Both the position numbers and the translations under genes were made by a program. Under the pieces are notes generated by a model. It was given only the letters and a program-made list of their open reading frames with translations. It searched no databases and was not told the origin of the DNA. A stretch of 64,000 nt of DNA from Gloeocapsopsis dulcis. GTDB taxonomy: Bacteria > Cyanobacteriota > Cyanobacteriia > Cyanobacteriales > Chroococcidiopsidaceae. Numbering within the stretch: the stretch's first letter is position 1; the number at the start of each line of letters is the position of its first letter. Of the stretch, positions 19,079-28,005 are shown piece by piece. Location: positions 3,374,001 through 3,438,000 of the forward strand of contig NZ_CP119968.1 of the NCBI RefSeq assembly GCF_032163395.1, in the 5' to 3' direction.

Positions 19079-19600
19079 TTAATAATCTACTTTTTCTATA
19101 TACTCGCGAATATCATTTAAATCAATATATCTATCAGTAGCATTACGTAGCTCTCGTGCAATCATTCCTTCTGTAGACACTACAGTAATATGAGTATCTT
19201 TTGAGCGTAGTAGCTCAATTGCCCTTTCAAAATCTCCATCTCCACTAAACAAAATAACATGGTTATATTGCTCAACAGTGTTAAACATATCTACGACAAT
19301 TTCAATATCCAGGTTCGCTTTTTGCGAATAACGCCCAGAAGTATCGTCATAATATTCCTTAAGAATTTTATGCCGTACTGTATATCCTAAGCTGATTAAA
19401 GCATCTCTAAAACCACGCTGATCTTGTGGATCTTTTAAGCCGGTATACCAAAAGGCATTAATTAATATCGTCTCTGGCTGCTCTGTTTTAAAGTATTCCA
19501 ATACTCTCCTTGGATCAAAAAACCAACCATTTTTTTGTTGTGCATAGAACATATTGTTGCCGTCTACAAAAATAGACGTGCGGTTTATTAAGCATGCCAT
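19079..19600 (-). CDS. LabA-like NYN domain protein
   Basis: 173 residues, essentially one NYN (PIN-like) domain. The conserved acidic residues are in SIFVDGNNMFYAQ (D13, N15), NLDIEIVVDMF and HVILFSGDGDFERAIELL. This is the LabA/DUF88 group; LabA of Synechococcus elongatus dampens KaiC-driven transcription. NYN folds are usually RNases, but in LabA proteins the catalytic role is unproven. The clock link is inferred from the family only. The ATG at 19600 was taken, in the absence of a strong ribosome binding site. It lies next to an empty 790-base gap. Confidence 0.8.
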   Translation of the reverse strand: MACLINRTSIFVDGNNMFYAQQKNGWFFDPRRVLEYFKTEQPETILINAFWYTGLKDPQDQRGFRDALISLGYTVRHKILKEYYDDTSGRYSQKANLDIEIVVDMFNTVEQYNHVILFSGDGDFERAIELLRSKDTHITVVSTEGMIARELRNATDRYIDLNDIREYIEKVDY

Positions 19601-20393
19601 AAAAGTTAAACCTAAAAGCTTAGAAAAATAGTTATCCTTTTTGTTTTTTATTGCAACTTATATTATTTAGAATAATTGAATAAAATATATTTTTCCGAAG
19701 CCGCAAAATATGCTGCATTTTTTAGAAAATCCTTTATTCATTTACTGTTTCAAATAATACACATTTTTTTTGCCTTACTTACTGTTACCTAGCCTCTAAG
19801 CCATTTTTGAGATTTACAATGCTTCTCTGCAATAGACTCCTACCAATTTTTTACTAGCGTATTGCTCTAAGTATTTACTAAGAGTACATACTATAGCTGG
19901 CTAAAATTGTTTGAATGGCTGCTACTGCTACTAATTTTAGGCTTTAACGTAGCTTAGTCACACCTCCTGGACAGCGCGTAAACTGATAATAAGACATAAT
20001 AAGTTTAGTCACAAATATAAATCTGAGTTGTCGTTTTACAATCATCGGCTGAATTATAACAGTCTCTACGCTCTGAGAAATTTGTAATAGCAAGTATGAC
20101 CTATTATTAATGCTAACGCTACTTAGACACCTACTATTGCCAATGACAGCAAGTAGATTTGCTTAAATATAGATAGCACGAGACAACTCGTTAATTTTGT
20201 AGATTTTCCATTGTCGAATAAAATTGTTGATAGGGTACATAGTACCAGAGATTTTTATTGCCTAAGTATAAATGCTATTCCGAGCAATATATGCATATCA
20301 TAGCTAAATTCGGTTGCTATTGAAATTTTGAGAGATTAACTTAGAAAAGACAAAATTAGGTTGTTGTAGGGAAAATAAGCTTCCAGGCAAGAT
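19601..20393. other. Long AT-rich gap upstream of the CHASE2 kinase
   Basis: About 790 bases with no convincing gene, RNA or repeat on either strand. It holds the divergent control regions of the LabA-like gene and the CHASE2 kinase; no clear operator was seen. Confidence 0.6.
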
Positions 20394-22796
20394 ATGACAC
20401 AACACGATACAGCATCTAAGCTCCAGAAAAAAGACTCAACTGGTAAGCGATCGCTTAAAGTGCATAAAGCAACGACAAAAATCACTGCAATATTGACGGC
20501 ACGTCAATCGTTACGTCTTGCCTGGATCGGACACGTTCTCACAATAGCTTGGGCAATAGCTGCTGCGATCGCAACTGGCGGAAATTGGCGGTTAGTTCAG
20601 CTATGGGAATCTCATGTGCAGACGATGTTTTTTGAATTGCGTGGTCCAGTGGCACCACCAGAAGATATTGTAATTTTGGCAATTGATGAGCCATCATTAT
20701 CAATACCCAAGCAATTGTTGGAAGCAGATCCACAAAAATATGCCTATTTAGAACCACTGAAAGCCTGGGCATGGCAACGTGCTGCATATGCACAAGTTAT
20801 TGAGAAGTTAATGGCAGCAGGTGCAAAAGTCGTTGCCTTAGATATTTTATTTACTAACCCTAGTAGCTACGGTACTGCTGACGATCAACAATTAGCTCAA
20901 GTGTTGCAGCGCTATCCTGGTAAAGTAACATTGGCTGCCGAGTATGCAGAGGCAGAAATCTATCAAGGCAGATTAATTCAATTAATCCAGCCCGAACGTC
21001 TATTTTGGACAGAACCGCACTCAATTGGCACAATTAATTTTCCGCTAGAAGCTGATGGTAAAGTTCATCGGTTTGCAAGTACTTTCCCAAAGCTGTTGTC
21101 ACAACAAGAAGAATACCCAAAAGATACACTGGAAGAACTGAAGGACTTCCCTTCATTTGAAGAGGCAGTTGTTAAAGCCGCTAACCCTACGTTTGTCAAA
21201 CCTCAAGCTGAGTATATTAATTTTTATGGTCCAGCTGGGACATTTGAACAGATTTCCTTTTGGCACGTATTAGATCCTGATAACTGGAATACCTATTTAC
21301 AGGGAGGAAGGTATTTCCAAGACAAAATTGTTATGGTTGGGGCAACTGCAGCTTCACTACAGGATTTTCATGGGGCACCCTTTGCTAGGAGTTGGCTATA
21401 TCCCCAGCGCATGTCAGGAGTAGAAATTCAAGCAAATGCGATCGCTACTTTGTTATATGACCGTGCAATTACAGAAGGAATTCCTCATACCAATACCCGC
21501 AGCTTATTTATACTACTTTTGGTTGGTGGAAGTGCATTTTTAATTAAGAGATCCAAGCGCACTGTTATCCAATGTGCATCAACATTGGGGATTGTGATTT
21601 GCTGGATAAGTATCAGTTATTTCAGTTTTATCTATGGTGGTTTGTATTTTCCGGTTGCTGTTCCTTTAGTTGCAATCTCCCTTGCTAGTTTTTCCTACTT
21701 AGGTACAGGTGTAGCAAGTGAAAGATTGAGAAAAAGGAGTTTGCACCGTAGCTTAGAACGCTATGCATCGTCTCCAATTGTGCAAGAAATTATTAGCCAA
21801 CAAGATGACCTACAATACCTACTTGAGCAACGTGAGCTAGCAACGATCAGAAAACTTCTTGGTGGGCGTTATAAAATTGTCAGAGTATTAGGTGCTGGTG
21901 GTTTTAGTGAAACCTATGTAGCAGAAGACAAACAACGCCCAGGTAGTCCATTGTGTGTTGTAAAACAGCTCAAACTTGCCAGCAATAATCCCAAACACTT
22001 CCAACTTGCTAGGCGCTTATTTAAATTGGAGGCAGAAACCTTAGAAAAGTTGGGAACCCATGACCAAATTCCTCAGCTGCTAGCGTACTTTGATGAAGGC
22101 GAAGAATTTTATCTCGTGCAAGAGTTGATTGTTGGTCATCCTCTAAGTCAGGAGATCCCTCCAGGTAGACCAATGCAAGAGTCTACAGTCATTACGATAA
22201 TATACGAACTTCTACAAACGTTAGAATTTGTCCACAGTCATGGAGTCATTCATCGAGACATCAAACCGAGTAATATTATTCGGCGACACTCTGACGGTAA
22301 GCTTGTGCTAATTGACTTTGGTGCAGTCAAGGAAGTGAGCAACCAATTACTAGATCAAGAAGGACAAAGTAGCTTTACTATCGGAATTGGTACCCAAGGC
22401 TACGCCCCTAGTGAACAATGTGCAGGTCGTGTTAGATATAGCAGTGACATTTATGCATTGGGCATGACAGGAATTAGAGCTTTAACTGGATTATCTCCTC
22501 ATGAGTTGCAGCTAGATGCAAACACAGGAGAAACACTCTGGATGCACAAAGCTCAAGTTAGCCATGAGTTCGCTGCAGTATTATGTAAAATGGTGCGTCA
22601 TGATTTTACCCAACGTTATCAATCTGCATTAGAGGCTTTGTCTGACTTTGAGCAATTAGTAAATTTGCACACCAGCCCTTTAAAAATAGAAGATAACTTA
22701 CCTGTAGATGACTATGATGCTCCTACAGCACGTTGGGGTATTGCAACCACAGAAATAGCTGATCCAAATTCTACTATTGTTTTACCGCCGCAGTAG
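20394..22796 (+). CDS. CHASE2-domain membrane Ser/Thr protein kinase
   Basis: 800 residues. Order: a basic cytoplasmic tail (1-40), TM helix (41-62), an extracytoplasmic CHASE2 sensor (about 70-365; opens with MFFELRGPVAPPEDIVILAI, includes AAGAKVVALDILF, ends around MVGATAASLQDFHGAPF), three TM helices (about 369-437), and a cytoplasmic kinase (about 490-750). Kinase motifs: glycine loop GAGGFSETYVAED, VVKQL lysine, VIHRDIKPSNII (Asp near 620), IDFGAVKE (near 640), and GTQGYAPSEQ. All catalytic residues are present. The tail ends in an acidic, Thr-rich stretch. CHASE2 is usually fused to cyclases or histidine kinases as well. It converges on the FecR gene with a 48-base gap. Probably senses an envelope signal and phosphorylates a cytoplasmic target. 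Confidence 0.93.
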   Translation: MTQHDTASKLQKKDSTGKRSLKVHKATTKITAILTARQSLRLAWIGHVLTIAWAIAAAIATGGNWRLVQLWESHVQTMFFELRGPVAPPEDIVILAIDEPSLSIPKQLLEADPQKYAYLEPLKAWAWQRAAYAQVIEKLMAAGAKVVALDILFTNPSSYGTADDQQLAQVLQRYPGKVTLAAEYAEAEIYQGRLIQLIQPERLFWTEPHSIGTINFPLEADGKVHRFASTFPKLLSQQEEYPKDTLEELKDFPSFEEAVVKAANPTFVKPQAEYINFYGPAGTFEQISFWHVLDPDNWNTYLQGGRYFQDKIVMVGATAASLQDFHGAPFARSWLYPQRMSGVEIQANAIATLLYDRAITEGIPHTNTRSLFILLLVGGSAFLIKRSKRTVIQCASTLGIVICWISISYFSFIYGGLYFPVAVPLVAISLASFSYLGTGVASERLRKRSLHRSLERYASSPIVQEIISQQDDLQYLLEQRELATIRKLLGGRYKIVRVLGAGGFSETYVAEDKQRPGSPLCVVKQLKLASNNPKHFQLARRLFKLEAETLEKLGTHDQIPQLLAYFDEGEEFYLVQELIVGHPLSQEIPPGRPMQESTVITIIYELLQTLEFVHSHGVIHRDIKPSNIIRRHSDGKLVLIDFGAVKEVSNQLLDQEGQSSFTIGIGTQGYAPSEQCAGRVRYSSDIYALGMTGIRALTGLSPHELQLDANTGETLWMHKAQVSHEFAAVLCKMVRHDFTQRYQSALEALSDFEQLVNLHTSPLKIEDNLPVDDYDAPTARWGIATTEIADPNSTIVLPPQ

Positions 22797-22844
22797 TCAG
22801 TTGAAGTACAGATATACGGTTCTATTTGAGCAGTATTTATTCTG

Positions 22845-25205
22845 CTAGCGTGGCAAGAAGCTTTGCCAGCGATCTAAGAAAATAGATGATTGCAATTCTA
22901 ACTCTTGTTGTAGCTCCATTGGCGTAAGTTCTTCAATTGGAGATGGCGTATTGTCAACAGGTTGTTCTATCAGTGTGTCATCTGTTGGTGGCGTGTTGTC
23001 AACAGGCTGTTCTATCGGTGTGTTGTCAATAGGTTGTTCTATCGGTGTGTCATCTGTTGGTGGCGTGTTGTCAATAGGTTGTTCTATCGGTGTGTCATCT
23101 GTTGGTGGCGTGTTGTCAACAGGTTGTTCTATCGGCGTATTGTCAACAGGTTCAAGTGGCGTGTTGTCAACAGGTTGTTCTATCGGTGTGTTGTCAATAG
23201 GTTGTTCTATTGGCGTATTGTCACCAGGTTCAGGTGGCGTGTTATCGCCAGGTTGTTCTATCGGTGTATTGTCAACAGGTTCAAGTGGCGTGTTGTCAAC
23301 AGGTTGTTCTATCGGTGTGTCATCTGTTGGTGGCGTGTTGTCAACAGGTTGTTCTATCGGTGTATTGTCAACAGGTTCAAGTGGCGTGTTGTCAACAGGT
23401 TGTTCTATTGGCGTATTGTCACCAGGTTCAGGTGGCGTGTTATCGCCAGGTTGTTCTATCGGTGTATTGTCAATAGGTTGTTCTATTGGCGTATTGTCAA
23501 CAGGTTGTTCTATCGGTGTGTCATCTGTTGGTGGCGTGTTGTCAACAGGTTGTTCTATTGGCGTATTGTCAACAGGTTCAGGTGGCGTATTGTCAACAGG
23601 TTGTTCTATCGGTGTGTCATCTGTTGGTGGCGTGTTGTCAACAGGTTGTTCTATCGGTGTGTCATCTGTTGGTGGCGTATTGTCAACAGGTTGTTCTATC
23701 GGTGTGTCATCTGTTGGTGGCGTGTTGTCAACAGGTTGTTCTATCGGTGTGTCATCTGTTGGTGGCGTGTTGTCAACAGGTTGTTCTATCGGTGTGTCAT
23801 CTGTTGGTGGCGTATTGTCAATAGGTTGTTCTATCGGTGTGTCATCTGTTGGTGGCGTGTTGTCAACAGGTTGTTCTATTGGTGTGTCATCTGTTGGCGG
23901 CGTGTTGTCAACAGGTTGTTCTATTGGTGTGTCATCTGTTGGCGGCGTGTTGTCAATAGGTTGTTCTATCGGTGTGTCATCTGTTGGTGGCGTATTGTCA
24001 ACAGGTTGTTCTATTGGTGTGTCATCTGTTGGTGGCGTGTTGTCAACAGGTTGTTCTATCGGTGTGTCATCTGTTGGCGGTGTATTGTTGCCCGCATCGC
24101 TTGGCGGTGCAGTAGGAGTCTCCCCTGTTGTTGGTGGTGTGTTACCTCCACTTGTGGGTGGGGTTGTAGGTGGTTGAATATTATTAGAAGTTCCACCAGT
24201 TGTGGGTGGAGTAGTACGATTCGGTGGTGTTATTGGTGTATCGCTTTCTAGCGGTGGTGTTGCTGGTGTGGCATCATCTCCTGAAACTGTGTCATCGTTC
24301 CCTTCGTTCCCAGGCGGCTGTTGGTTATTATTGCTACCCCCATTTGCAGGATTAGTTGTACTGCGTGGAGTGCTTGGACTTGGAGTAACGGTAGGTGATG
24401 GTGTTGTGGAAGTATTGCTACCTTGATTTTGTTGAGTGTCTCTAGCTGAATTACTGGGAGACTGAACAAATGGCGGATTTTCAACTACTCCTTCCCCTCT
24501 TACTGGCTGCTTTGAAGCGGCAGCTGCAGCAGTTTCTGCTTGAACACTAGATAATGCAGGATCAACTGATGGGTTAGTGTTTGGTTGATTTAAATTCAGT
24601 TGCTGTACTAGATCGCTTGTTTCGTAAAAAGTATTAAGATCAAACTCGTACAGTTGCTCAATTCTGTCATTAACAATAACTGCCATTTGCCCAGCTTCAA
24701 GAACTTCGCTTTGAGAAGCACTTTGGTTGAAAACTTCAATATTACTATCTGTTAAAGCTCCAACAATTGTTGTGTCAGTATCGGGTATGTAGCGTACAAA
24801 TAATGCTGAGCCTCTGATTGCAGCTGCTGCATTTGGTGTTTGGATACCTGTTATTCCTCTACCTGGAGGAATGAGCAATAGTACTGTTCCGTTTGATAAT
24901 CTAAATCTACGCGTTTTTGCGATGAAGCGGAATACTGCTTGTTCTCCAACCCTTGCCAGGGAACCATCATTGAAACGTAATTCTGCCAACGAAGAACGAC
25001 CTGTAGACAATGCATCTCCAGGTTGAATTGCATCTGCCAATCGTGCTGGGCGTGGTGTGCGATTTTGTGGTAGCAGGCGCACAAGGTTACGTATGTTTTG
25101 CACGACGGCTCGTGTCAAAGTAGTTTCAGCACTAGCCTTCTTAGCTATTGGCAGCGTCATGCTCCAAAAAACAAAGGTAAGGATAAGGACGAACTTGCGA
25201 GACAT
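22845..25205 (-). CDS. FecR-domain exported protein with long Pro/Thr/Asp tandem repeat
   Basis: 786 residues. A signal peptide ends near residue 27 (FVLILTFVFWSMTLPIA, then KKASA). The FecR domain follows (about 40-200): PGDALSTGRSSLAELRFNDG, SLARVGEQAVFRF, and IRGSALFVRY. FecR domains are periplasmic signal receivers for anti-sigma or other sensors. Residues of about 215-375 are a low-complexity Pro/Thr/Asn linker. Residues of about 375-751 are tandem repeats with unit PPTDDTPIEQPVDNT: eleven near-identical copies in a row, then shuffled shorter units (PPEPVDNT, PIEQPGDNT, PLEPVDNT). The last 30 residues return to unique sequence (LQQELELQSSIFLDRWQ). The repeat has no Cys or aromatics, so it is an extended, acidic stalk. 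It lies between a CHASE2 kinase and a barrel gene. Confidence 0.88.
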   Translation of the reverse strand: MSRKFVLILTFVFWSMTLPIAKKASAETTLTRAVVQNIRNLVRLLPQNRTPRPARLADAIQPGDALSTGRSSLAELRFNDGSLARVGEQAVFRFIAKTRRFRLSNGTVLLLIPPGRGITGIQTPNAAAAIRGSALFVRYIPDTDTTIVGALTDSNIEVFNQSASQSEVLEAGQMAVIVNDRIEQLYEFDLNTFYETSDLVQQLNLNQPNTNPSVDPALSSVQAETAAAAASKQPVRGEGVVENPPFVQSPSNSARDTQQNQGSNTSTTPSPTVTPSPSTPRSTTNPANGGSNNNQQPPGNEGNDDTVSGDDATPATPPLESDTPITPPNRTTPPTTGGTSNNIQPPTTPPTSGGNTPPTTGETPTAPPSDAGNNTPPTDDTPIEQPVDNTPPTDDTPIEQPVDNTPPTDDTPIEQPIDNTPPTDDTPIEQPVDNTPPTDDTPIEQPVDNTPPTDDTPIEQPIDNTPPTDDTPIEQPVDNTPPTDDTPIEQPVDNTPPTDDTPIEQPVDNTPPTDDTPIEQPVDNTPPTDDTPIEQPVDNTPPEPVDNTPIEQPVDNTPPTDDTPIEQPVDNTPIEQPIDNTPIEQPGDNTPPEPGDNTPIEQPVDNTPLEPVDNTPIEQPVDNTPPTDDTPIEQPVDNTPLEPVDNTPIEQPGDNTPPEPGDNTPIEQPIDNTPIEQPVDNTPLEPVDNTPIEQPVDNTPPTDDTPIEQPIDNTPPTDDTPIEQPIDNTPIEQPVDNTPPTDDTLIEQPVDNTPSPIEELTPMELQQELELQSSIFLDRWQSFLPR
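22950..24080. repeat. Coding tandem repeat array (45-bp main unit)
   Basis: On the plus strand units begin like TCATCTGTTGGTGGCGTGTT and continue to GTTCTATCGGTGTG, period 45 bp, with 24-30 bp sub-units mixed in. Copies differ by a few synonymous changes (GGC/GGT, GTG/GTA), typical of slippage or recombination under protein-level selection. Confidence 0.95.
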
Positions 25206-25538
25206 GGCTTTTAGTGCCTAAAAAGGGTGAACAAGTGCCAAAGCAATCAGACGCAGTTTCTGATTTTCAAGTTTCATCATGCTAAATTACATCGTTGCAG
25301 AAGTTATCAAAATAGCAAATTTCCCATAATAAATTTTCATCTACTCATTTTAAGCAGCTAGTTCTTAAACTTCACTCTCTTAGCAATAATAAAGAACACT
25401 TTTTCTTGACTAAGTAAGACTTAGTAAGGATAATACTACGCTGGGATAAAAGCATTTTTAATTTGAGAATGAATATACAATGTGTAAATTTTTTATAATT
25501 ATTTTATATTTAGGAAAACTTGTGTATAATTATATACT
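25206..25538. other. Divergent intergenic region between fecR-like and barrel genes
   Basis: 333 AT-rich bases holding the control regions of both genes. No gene, repeat or clear operator was seen. The close divergent arrangement allows shared regulation. Confidence 0.5.
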
Positions 25539-27116
25539 GTGAACAAACTTATTCATAACGCTACTACTACAACGACCTGGCTTAAAAAATCTGGCTCACC
25601 TCAAGGTTTGTGGGGGCAAAAAATCCTACAAACTTTATGGCAGAAGCAGTTTATGTGGGCTGTCTTAACTGCCAACAGTACTATTCTGTTGTTAATTCAT
25701 TCTATTATAGTTGTTGCTGCTCCTCAAAGCAATTGTGAGATAAGAGACATCTCTACATCAGGAATATCCTCAACACATCAAGAAAATAAAAAGGACTCTT
25801 CATGTATTTCTACAATAGATTCACCTGTCTATCCAGAAAAAGCTCTAATTTTTTCCGAGTATCGAATCACTGACAGTCAAGATACAAAATCACAACAGTT
25901 TATCACATCAATTGATTTTCAAAACCAGCTTGTTAGGCAACCCAACTTACCTGCAATCGTAAATTGGAGTACTCCAGCAAGCAATTCATTAGAGCAGTCA
26001 AATTTACTTAACTTAAGTTCTGCGAATAATCTGACGCTTGAGCCATCTATAGAGTTCCTTGACAGGCAACAACAAACCAATTTTGAACCATCCGTATTTA
26101 CTTCTTACGCATTACAGCAAAAGTTAAATGAAGAGGGCTATGAGCTTAACTTACTTTCTTCTACATCTCACCGGATACAAATAGCACAGGGTGCACAACC
26201 GCTACCGGCACCAGCCGATGGAGAATTAGGTGAATTACGCCTGCGAGAATTAGAAGAGCAATCGCAATCAGATACTGATGAACTAGGAAGATTGCGCATC
26301 CGCGAAATTATAAGGCGATCGCCGCAGATGGATTCAGAACTAGGTATATTACAAATACGAGAATTAGAGCAACAGCCAAAACTACCAGATGTCGTCCCCC
26401 CAGCACCATCACCTCGGTTTGGTTCTCTGTTTGCTCAAATTGGTTACTTCCAAGCAAACAACATCTTCTCTGGAGTAGATCCTATCCAAGGCGGTTTATT
26501 CTCGTCAGGTGTCACTTTGATTACGACACCAAAATTAGGAGAAAATACAGATCTGATTGCCGCAATCGATGGAAGCTTGATTCGCTATATCGAACAACCT
26601 GAATCTAATTACAATCAGTTCCGTATAAGAGCAGGAATTCGTCAAAAGCTTTCACCCCAAATGTTTGGTGAGATCGGTTTGATTAACCAGCAGTTATTTC
26701 GTTCGGAGTCAGGCAATCGCTTTTTAAATGAAAATGCCCTCCGCTTTGTACTGCGACGGCGCGATCGCTTAACAAATAATTTGCGATTAGATAGCCTATA
26801 CGAGTTACGTCTGACTGATGCTGATCCTGAAACTCGCAGTCGAATCATCAACTCTTTACTTGTTTCCTTAAGCTACAACTTACAAAACAATTTTTTAGTT
26901 GGTCTTGATTACCAATTTGCTATATCAGACTTTACACAGCGCGATCGCGAAGATCAATTTCACCGCTTACTAGGACGCTTAACTTACGCAGCCTCGCGTA
27001 GTAGCCAATTTAATCTTCAAGCAGGAGTAACACTTGGTGGTTCTTCCGCTCCCAATGTTAATTTTGATAACTTATTTCTGAGCGTGACTTATACGGTTGA
27101 GTTGGGTAAATTTTGA
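25539..27116 (+). CDS. Predicted outer-membrane beta-barrel protein, CHASE2/FecR-linked
   Basis: 525 residues from GTG 25539. A hydrophobic stretch at about 39-60 (FMWAVLTANSTILLLIHSII) would act as an uncleaved or late-cleaved export signal. Residues of about 65-220 are low-complexity. Around 228-280 the motif ELGxLRIREL occurs three times (GELRLREL, GRLRIREI, GILQIREL), spaced by about 20 residues. The last 240 residues alternate hydrophobic/polar like beta-strands (SLFAQIGYFQANNIF, NQFRIRAGIRQKL, RIINSLLVSLSYNLQ, SLFLSVTYTVELGKF region) and end in Phe, as outer-membrane barrels do. No named family recognised. Its 3' end overlaps the convergent rhodanese gene by 28 bases. Neighbouring CHASE2 and FecR genes suggest an envelope module. 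Confidence 0.7.
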   Translation: MNKLIHNATTTTTWLKKSGSPQGLWGQKILQTLWQKQFMWAVLTANSTILLLIHSIIVVAAPQSNCEIRDISTSGISSTHQENKKDSSCISTIDSPVYPEKALIFSEYRITDSQDTKSQQFITSIDFQNQLVRQPNLPAIVNWSTPASNSLEQSNLLNLSSANNLTLEPSIEFLDRQQQTNFEPSVFTSYALQQKLNEEGYELNLLSSTSHRIQIAQGAQPLPAPADGELGELRLRELEEQSQSDTDELGRLRIREIIRRSPQMDSELGILQIRELEQQPKLPDVVPPAPSPRFGSLFAQIGYFQANNIFSGVDPIQGGLFSSGVTLITTPKLGENTDLIAAIDGSLIRYIEQPESNYNQFRIRAGIRQKLSPQMFGEIGLINQQLFRSESGNRFLNENALRFVLRRRDRLTNNLRLDSLYELRLTDADPETRSRIINSLLVSLSYNLQNNFLVGLDYQFAISDFTQRDREDQFHRLLGRLTYAASRSSQFNLQAGVTLGGSSAPNVNFDNLFLSVTYTVELGKF

Positions 27117-27928
27117 TAAGAACACCAATCGCTCCAGCTACCTGCATAAAGCTTTCCGGTGTCAATACCAGCTAACTCTAGAGACAGTAAATTAACACAG
27201 GCGGTAACACCAGAACCGCAATAAACGATAATTTCTTCAGCTTCCTGTAATTTTTTCCAACGCTGTTGTTGTGCAGTAGGCGATCGCAAGTAACCTTGAG
27301 CGTCAGTAACCTCTTGCCAAGGATAATTTACCGCGCCAGGAATATGACCTGCAATTGGATCAATTGGTTCGCGTTCTCCCAAATAGCGATCGCTTTCGCG
27401 GGAATCGACGAGAATGACATCAGGAAGATCATTGTGGGCTTCAACTGTTGTGATATCTACTACTTTATCAGCGTGTACTTGCGGCACAAAATCACCTAGT
27501 TTTGGTTCAGGAATTGCACTAGTAACAGGATAACCACTTGCTAACCAGCCCCTGAATCCACCATCTAAAACTACTACTTGAGTGTGTCCTAAGTAACGTA
27601 GCAGCCACCACAACCGCGCTGCAAAAGCAAAGCGTGAGTCATCATAGGCAACAACAAGTGTTTGTGAAGTTATGCCCGTCTGCAATAACTTGTGCGCTAA
27701 CTTATCTGCATCAGGTAATGGATGACGTCCGCCGTGTTGCGCTACGGGGCTAGAAAGATCTTGGTTTAAATCTAGGTAAAAAGCTCCTGGAATGTGGCTT
27801 TTGTGATATTGTTGACGACCGAATTGAGGATCTGCAAGTGAAAAACGACAATCGGCGATCGCTACTTGGGCATCTGCCAAGTGCTCAAACAACCATTTAG
27901 CAGAAACTACTGATTGAAAGTTAGTCAT
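27089..27928 (-). CDS. Thiosulfate/3-mercaptopyruvate sulfurtransferase (two rhodanese domains)
   Basis: 279 residues, the usual two-domain length. The N-terminal, inactive rhodanese domain spans about 1-135 (VAIADCRFSLADP, AFYLDLNQDLSSP, VVAYDDSRFAFAARLWW). The catalytic domain spans about 150-275 (VILVDSRESDRYLG, GHIPGAVNYPW). The active-site loop is VYCGSGVTACVNLLSLEL, where CGSGVT is the mercaptopyruvate-type loop. Moves sulfane sulfur to cyanide, thioredoxin or other acceptors. Cytoplasmic, no signal peptide. The stop lies inside the 3' end of the barrel gene on the other strand. Confidence 0.93.
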   Translation of the reverse strand: MTNFQSVVSAKWLFEHLADAQVAIADCRFSLADPQFGRQQYHKSHIPGAFYLDLNQDLSSPVAQHGGRHPLPDADKLAHKLLQTGITSQTLVVAYDDSRFAFAARLWWLLRYLGHTQVVVLDGGFRGWLASGYPVTSAIPEPKLGDFVPQVHADKVVDITTVEAHNDLPDVILVDSRESDRYLGEREPIDPIAGHIPGAVNYPWQEVTDAQGYLRSPTAQQQRWKKLQEAEEIIVYCGSGVTACVNLLSLELAGIDTGKLYAGSWSDWCSYQNLPNSTV

Positions 27929-28005
27929 ATTGAGAGCAATGAAGGCACTATAGCACTATCAGAAAATTATCATTGAAGATATTCTATGCCTAACAGCCCA
28001 GCATC

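Noticed and set aside
22950-24080. CRISPR-like regular repeats
   Set aside because: Units are contiguous without unique spacers and code for a protein in the minus frame.
22951-24251. Two long plus-strand reading frames (about 410 and 430 codons) across the FecR repeat array
   Set aside because: They are the antisense of a 45-bp coding tandem repeat. A repeat whose length is a multiple of three keeps all frames open if one unit has no stop. Their Cys/Val/Gly- or Trp/Arg-rich products match no family.
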